A stretch of DNA of 64,000 nucleotides from Astragalus membranaceus (lineage: Eukaryota > Streptophyta > Magnoliopsida > Fabales > Fabaceae): the NCBI GenBank assembly GCA_039519185.1, contig CM076847.1, positions 74,101,247 through 74,165,246 of the forward strand, read 5' to 3'. Within the stretch, counting starts at the first letter, position 1, and every line of letters starts with the position of its first letter. Shown one piece after another: positions 58,261 through 64,000 of this stretch. Position numbers and translations under genes: made by a program. Under the pieces are notes generated by a model. The model was not told where the DNA came from. It worked only from the letters and a program-made list of their open reading frames with translations, and did not search any database.

Positions 58261-59579
58261 TTTTTTTTTAAGGGAAAAAGCTTCATTCATTCAATAGCTA
58301 ATAGACCACAAATACAAACAGGAATACAACCACAATGAATCACATGAGTTGGGACATTTCCCACCCAGAACCTAAAGTAATATCTAAGAGATAAGACCAC
58401 CCAAACATAATGGGCACTACACTTAGAGAAATCAGAAAGTATGAGAACAAGAGCAACACAATCACAAGGATCTAACAACCAAACTATTAGCAGCTTCCGG
58501 CCATAGACATTGGCAATCAATGAGTGAGAATCCACAGTCTTTCTTCCAATCCAGTTACGGATAATTTTTTGACCCTTACAAGCACATTTCGACTATTGTT
58601 GGTCTCTAGATTAGTCAACTTTTCCGCATGTCTCAGAACTGGGTGATAATAGGAGATAGCGGTGCAAAAATTGTCTGCCACATAATCTTTGACCCTCTTC
58701 GTGAGATGCCAACCTGCACAAAACAACCTATTCCAGAGGCCATATTTCTAATGAGGCATTTTCACAAACACTGTGAATGCAACATCAACATGAGAGTACA
58801 AAACAGAAGGAAGGAAAAGGCCCAACCTGCTGGAAATAGGAAATGCTAGGGACGGACTACACACACAGAAGCTGGGCCTTGGCGGTTTTGGGGGCGGCCG
58901 GATGGGTGTCAGATCCAACAAAGAGGAGACAGCCACAGAAGGACTAAGGCTAAGAGGGTTAGCAGGAAACTCGGGTCCCCTCACCTCCTTCACACTTCTC
59001 GGCGGTGGCTCTGCCGGTAGTCGCAACTCGGGGAGGACACACGCTCTTATGGTGCGCTTTGGAGAGGGAAGTTTTCGGTGAGGGAGCTAAACTCCAATCG
59101 AAAGGGCGGGCAGCAAATCGGAGGGTAGGAAGCGAAAACCAGAGTGCTTCCGTGGTAGATCTGGGAGGGCTTTTGGTGGTGGTTGGTCTGGGAGGTCGAT
59201 GAAGAGATGGGTGGAGGGATCGATGAGAGAGGGAAAGGGGAAAGAGATCGAGAGGGGTTAGGGTACTGGTGAGGGAGGGTTTTGGTGAGGGTGAGCAGGG
59301 GATGAAGACAGAGGGGTTTGGGATTCAATCGAGGGTGGTTTACGGTGGGGTTGAAGGAAGGCCGATGGATAAGAGCAAAGGGAAGCCCCAACCGGTGGGG
59401 AGGAGCAGGGCCTCCATGGTAGAGGAGAGAGCCTCCAAGGAGGAGGGGCAAACCGTCATGGTGGAGGGGGGAGCCTCTACTAACTCTAGGTTTGGAAGGA
59501 GAGAAGATGATTTTAGAGAGAAGCTGGAGCTTCTCTCTCATCTCAGGGCCGCAATCGTCGTAGCAAAAGACCACAAAGC
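58261..59579 (-). mobile_element. Internally deleted LINE inserted in the hAT gene, TSD TTACAAATGCTATTG
   Basis: The 15-bp direct repeat TTACAAATGCTATTG flanks the insertion (58246-58260 and 59580-59594). The plus strand begins with ten T (58261-58270), the A tail of a minus-strand LINE. The 5' leader lies at the other end (59579-59130). Between them are an ORF-like leader segment (59026-58748, proline/arginine rich) and 3' sequence (58726-58287), but no RT. Removing the LINE and one repeat restores the hAT coding join NAIV-SVEKVV. Confidence 0.9.
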
Positions 59580-60055
59580 TTACAAATGCTATTGTTAGTG
59601 TTGAAAAAGTTGTGGATGAAATGGAGATTGAATGTGTGTTTGTTCAAATGCATCAAATTCGTGGAAAAAATAGTATGGTGAAAATCCTTCTAATGCACAA
59701 CCAAACTTTGAGTTTGCAGAAGAGTTTTAGAACTCATTACTTTTTGGACCAAGCAAATAACTCACTTACTAAAACATTTGAGCAGTATAGCACATGTGAG
59801 AAGATTTTTGGATTTTTGTTTAGTATTGAAAGACTTAGATCAAACAATTGATTATATGATATTTAATTTTTAGATCAAATAGTATGGCTTTGATTTTTAT
59901 CAAGAATATTTATTTATAAAACCATAATTATGAAAGAAGCATTATTAATTGTGCACCAAAAAAATATTGAGAATGAAATCAAATAGTTACAGGGGCACCA
60001 CTTTATTGGTTCGTCTAGGGCACCCAAAATCTCAGGACCGACCCTGAAGAGAGCT
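59580..60055 (+). pseudogene. hAT transposase (ZMYM1-like), downstream part, unit C
   Basis: VSVEKVVDEMEIECVFVQMH, QIRGKNSM, then after a frame change HYFLDQANNSLTKTFEQYST and CEKIFGFLFSIERL. GAAAATCCTTC is kept here, whereas units A and B lack it, so C is closest to the parent. The segment ends at the hAT-like terminus GGACCGACCCTG (60036-60047). The C-terminal dimerisation domain is absent. Confidence 0.78.
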
Positions 60056-60151
60056 CTTAGTTTTTGAGCCATTTGGGTTTGAGCCTCTTTCTGAGTGACT
60101 TAGTGACTCGGGACGTATACACGTTGAGACAATTTAGGCCAATTTCCCACA

Positions 60152-60457
60152 TTAGATAAAAAGTTAAATGATTTTTCAGTCCTTAAAAAAATTTCTGAAT
60201 TTCATTTTTATTCTATATAAAAAAATTTACTCACTTTTAGTCTGCATATTTTTCTTCGTCAATGCTAGTCCTTATTGACCTTTATAGTCTTAAGAAGCTC
60301 TATAAAAAAAACCTAAAAAACGCTATTAAAAGTCAGAGTGGACTAAAAACATTAACGGGGGAAAATATGAAGATTAAAAGTAAGTGAAAAAATTTTTAAG
60401 GGCTAAAAACAAACTTCACAAATTTTTTAGGAACCAAAAACATATTTAACCTCTAGA
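60152..60457. repeat. MITE-like inverted-repeat element, copy in unit C
   Basis: Sister of 56203-56508 with a few substitutions; the position relative to the hAT fragment is identical, so it was duplicated with the unit rather than inserted twice. Confidence 0.65.
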
Positions 60458-60496
60458 AAAAATATTTTGTGTAGAAATATATATCATAGTATTATT

Positions 60497-60958
60497 CCCC
60501 CCCCCCCCCCCCACATAAAAGGCTTTTGTACCCCCTCATATACCATGTACCCCCAAATTGACCAAACTACAAATTTTACCCCTGGCTCTTCAAAACAGTT
60601 TCCAGAATTACCTGTTTACACATAATTCCGATACGTATTTTTTTGATATTTCCGGATTTACCTTTTAACACATAATTCCGGAACGTATATTTATGAATTT
60701 TTCTGGAATTATGTGTTAAGAGATAAATCCGGAACACATTTTTTGTTCCGGAAACATGTCGTTTTAATTAATTCTGGAAATAGAATAAAAAACACTTCAG
60801 GAATCGTATAGGACATAAATCCGGAAATGTAATTTTTTTTTAATTTTCTAATTGTTATTTTTAATTGAACATTTATTTTAATTGATTAAAAAGTGGATTA
60901 CATTGATCGAAAAGCGGATTACAATAACAGAAACAAACATAATACTAAAATACAAATT
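60497..60958. other. C run, hairpin segment and right flank of unit C
   Basis: A run of about 16 C is followed by ACACATAATTCCGGAAC repeats as in unit B. From about 60795 it continues beyond the point where unit B changes into LINE RT. Confidence 0.6.
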
Positions 60959-63468
60959 TGTTATACCCAAATTTTATCCGGTGGATTAATTGGGTATTCT
61001 GACGAGTATTTATCTCATTTTTGGAAAGACCAAAAATATGTCTAGTTGTACGCGTGTGTTATTTCTAATCATGTACGCGTTGTATTCTCGTTGCGCACGC
61101 ATGTTCGCTTCTTGTCGTGCACGCATGTCTATTTTGGTGCTCGTTATTTATTGTTATTTTTATTTACTAATAATTATAATTTTTTCTCTCTCTTAACAAA
61201 AAATGGAAAAACAAATAAAATCAAAATAAAGGGATCTAATTGGATAGTCAAAGTTGTCCAGTGTTTTTATATACATATATAATAATATGATCAAAAGCTA
61301 AAATTTGTTACAAACAAAAATAAATAGTACAAAAAATTTTAAAGTGAATTCAAAGGGAAAGGGATAGGCGCTGCTGCCTTCTTGTTGCCCTAGCTGAGAA
61401 ACATTTTGAGAATGGGGTTCAATATGCTTTCTCCTTATCTTTTTGCTTTTCCCATCTTAGGCAAAAACTTTTCAGCACCACAGCACCAACGCGTAGACTC
61501 CCTTGCTGCTCTATTTTTTTTCCTTAGTGGCTGTTATGCTTTTGTCCTCTATTGAGTTTTGCTCTGCTGCATCAGCACCCCACCTACCCCACAGTTTTCA
61601 CTATGAATACAAGGGAATAGTAACAGTAAAAGCACAAAAAACTGAGAAAATTCATAGGAAATTCAGAGTAAAAATTTAAGGTTTCACATTGAAACCTTAA
61701 CCACAAAGCATCAAAAATTTCTGAAACAAGTGGAGGCAGCAGGAGCAGTTAACAGCCATTAGCAACAAAACACCAAAAAGTTCAGAAAGCAGAGGCATTG
61801 GTTCGAGAAGCAGCAGAGAGGGAGAAGTCCAGAAGCTGGAATATAGGTTGATGCCTTTTTCTATATGTTGTTAAATCTGAAAATACAACATGTAGCTGTT
61901 TAATCTGTCATGCTTTAGGTTTCTATTTGATGTTTATATACTGAACAATATGTATATGTTGCAGCTTTAAGCCTGTTTTTATCATTTAAACTTAAACTTT
62001 TGTTCAGTAATGCATATATGAGTAAATAAAAAGGGATAGAACAAATAGGTAAAAAAAAGAGAAAAAACATCAACAAGTTTAGTTAATAGATGCGGGATTT
62101 TAGAAACAGTAGAATTAAATTAGAAATAAATAGAATAATATGTTTCCAGGGTGACAAACTTTTCTTAGAAACGACTAGTTAATATGTTCTAAAAAAACGA
62201 AATTACCAATAGGTTTAGGTTTAGTTGGAGATAGGGTAGTGACCAGAGAAATTAAAAATAAGAAATAGAGAAGAAGAAGGCAATGGAACCGAAAAGAAAC
62301 AAAAAAAAACATAGTAGAACTCACCTCATAGATTCCGGCCACCGTAGACGATGGTCGTTGTCCGTGAACCACCCAAAGCCGCCGTCTCTTCGCGTACAAC
62401 CCTCACCACATCGAAGCCCTTTCGTTCTCACCGTGAACACAGCAGTACCGCAGCACCTTCGTCGCCGGCTACGAGACGGCTGGTCAGCACCGTAGCAACA
62501 TCACCTTCTTGCCCTCCGTCATCGCATGCTCTCTCTCCACCGTCGTCTTCCTTTCTTTCACTACCGTTGTCGCTCGCCGTAGACAACCCACCACCGTCGA
62601 GCTCCGACGGAAACCACCACCTCACTGTCGTATCGCACACCGGTCTTCTTCCCTCCCTCTTGTTCCTTCTCTCTTGACCGTCTTCCCCATCTCTCTCTCT
62701 CTCCTCCGAGAAATTCTCGCATTTCCTCTCTCTCTCTCCAGCGAAGATTTCGCCAAATTTCTCTCCCTCTCTCTTGAGGAGAACTGCTGCGGCGCAGCAA
62801 GAGGTGAAGGAGAATGAAATTAGGTTTTGCAAAAAAACCCTAATTTCCCATTTATACCTCTCCCATTTATTTTTATTTTTAAAAATAGACAGTAATAATA
62901 ATAAAAAATTAGATCAGATTATTTCCTGCACCCCTGTGTTTTAATTCGTGCAACCACCTGCACAAGGCCCTGAGTTCCCTATCATCCCAAACCCAAAAAC
63001 GAGAACTGGGCTTTAACTAATCACACCCCCAGTTTTCATAGTACAGTTCACAAAATCGAACTGGGCTCGCTAACTGCACGCCCAGTTTTAATAATGTAGC
63101 CCTTCTCTGCTAATTGACCCCTGTTTCCGTTATTTTAACCCACCTCGTTATTTCATTTTTTTTAGGAGACTAAGTCGACCGTACGGCCGGGTTAGTCATC
63201 GTTTTAGGATAAATAAGCCGTACGACTTAAGAGTCCTAAAATACCTATTAAAAATGAATAATGTCAAAAATACCAATATACATATCATTTTTCTCTTTCT
63301 CCTCAAAAAATCAAATCTTCAAAATAGGGGATTACCTATGTCAAATCTTAAGGACCCTTATTCAAACCCAAGGGATTTACTAATGTTTGCCCTTATAATT
63401 AAACATTGGTGGCGACTTCATTTTTTGAACCTTCGAATAATCCTTTCCCAGATTTTTCGGTCGCTACA
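60959..63468 (-). repeat. Solo LTR (2.5 kb), same family as the element at 2154-10231, opposite orientation
   Basis: On the minus strand it starts TGTAGCGACCGAAAAATC (63468) and ends CCGGATAAAATTTGGGTATAACA (60959), the same ends as the LTR at 2154-4413. The flanks AAATT (60954-60958) and AGATT (63469-63473) fit a 5-bp duplication with one change. Inside is the same order: GC-rich gene-like leader (62830-62340) with a (CT)n stretch near 62690-62770, then a CG-rich tail (61060-61130). No internal region is attached. The short frames at 62283-62832 are family-wide low-complexity frames, not genes. Confidence 0.85.
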
Positions 63469-63496
63469 AGATTAAATTATCGCCCATATCGGGTAG

Positions 63497-63800
63497 TCAG
63501 TGTGACCGTTGTCTTGGTTGCAAACGGCGAATAATCTCGGACACACTCCGTGTGGTTTCCACGTACACCTCCAAAGGACTTTTAGTCCGAAACATGTCAT
63601 GGATATTCAACATGTCACGAACGTCATCGCCTATCTTCACAGCCATTGAGGACCAGTGAACACAACCATTATCACCAAAACTGGGTTTGCGATAAGTGAT
63701 ACTTGTGACCTCTCGTTCGTCACCCTCCACTTGCACCTTATGCTCCAATTTATCTTTGAGAGAAGGAAAGGTGATGTTGTCGGCAAGCCTGCATAAAATA
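63497..63800 (-). CDS. Unrecognised exon, partial
   Basis: On minus, after an acceptor TTTTATGCAG (about 63791), an open frame reads LADNITFPSLKDKLEHKVQV, ITYRKPSFGDNGCVHWSSMA, VKIGDDVRDMLNIHDMFRTK and ends RRLQPRQRSH at 63497. It has coding-like composition but no domain I can name; an N-terminal region of a Mutator-like transposase is one possibility. The upstream ATG at about 63815 is not in frame with it without splicing. Confidence 0.4.
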
Positions 63801-64000
63801 GGTTTTTAACACCATCTTCTCTATTGGTGATTGTGCCCTGATGGTGAAGAGCAGTCAGTGTGGAATCACGAGAGTATTGGGTATTTAGGGTGTCTATTTT
63901 CTTGTGTGAAACAAGTTGGAATCAAAGGATGTGTTGTGTGTGAAAGAACTGAAACCTAAATGGGTATATTTATAGCAAAATATCTGAAACCCTAAACGGG
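63801..64000 (-). promoter_or_regulatory. Possible promoter and 5' UTR of the minus-strand exon
   Basis: On the minus strand GCTATAAATATACCC (about 63960-63975) is a good TATA box, followed by about 150 bases of A/C-rich leader and an ATG at about 63815. It would serve the frame at 63497-63800. Confidence 0.35.

Noticed and set aside
62283..62832. Proline/serine-rich frames on both strands near the right end
   Set aside because: Same segment of the same LTR family, in the inverted solo LTR; no conserved domain and the frames differ from the 2.8-3.4 kb copy.

Overview
This window is plant nuclear DNA that is almost entirely transposable-element sequence, with one apparently intact host gene. 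GT-AG introns, long AT-rich gaps, nested LTR retrotransposons, LINEs, CACTA, hAT and Helitron termini and tRNA-derived SINEs all point to a large repeat-rich plant genome. The terminal-repeat families look to me like those of temperate legumes (clover, medic, pea, vetch), but that is inference from memory. I see no bacterial, organellar or viral operon.

Layout. At 1-1630 there are disabled exons from two unrelated host genes, an O-fucosyltransferase and a GSK3/SHAGGY-like kinase. They lie next to an array of about 43-bp palindromes (1815-10458). That array is split by a non-coding LTR retrotransposon (2154-10231, target-site duplication TTTAG). At 10475-12105 AT-rich DNA carries two Helitron-like 3' ends. 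A complete non-autonomous CACTA element follows (12401-16305, TSD AGA) and carries an unrecognised multi-exon gene fragment. Next come a dead LINE (17155-18884), a minus-strand Helitron-like element (19060-20933), a fold-back element (22395-22729) and a copia RT scrap (23366-23670).

From 23.8 to 35.2 kb there is a nest. A Mutator-like remnant is interrupted by a gag-only LTR element (25144-28080, TSD CATAT). Beside it is an Athila-type element (28862-34636) whose gag-protease segment is reversed relative to its LTRs; its second LTR holds a small CACTA element (32891-34119, TSD ATG). A solo LTR (34706-35091, TSD ACAAC) follows. The host gene is an R2R3-MYB factor of subgroup 2 (37995-39609, three exons, 265 aa).

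From 40.8 to 60.9 kb there is a damaged copia element (40836-45192) and then a tandem series of hAT-transposase::LINE composite units. Unit B of that series is broken by a Tat-type Ty3/gypsy element (from 47969) that has an inverted reverse-transcriptase block and a three-exon antisense ORF. The window ends with a 2.5-kb solo LTR (60959-63468) of the same family as the element at 2154-10231, in the opposite orientation, and an unrecognised minus-strand exon.

Most genes here do not work together. They are relics of successive insertions, and the order of insertion can often be read from target-site duplications. The unusual content lies in capture of host-gene exons, inversions inside LTR elements, and the tandemly duplicated hAT::LINE composite. 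I found no convincing undescribed molecular system.
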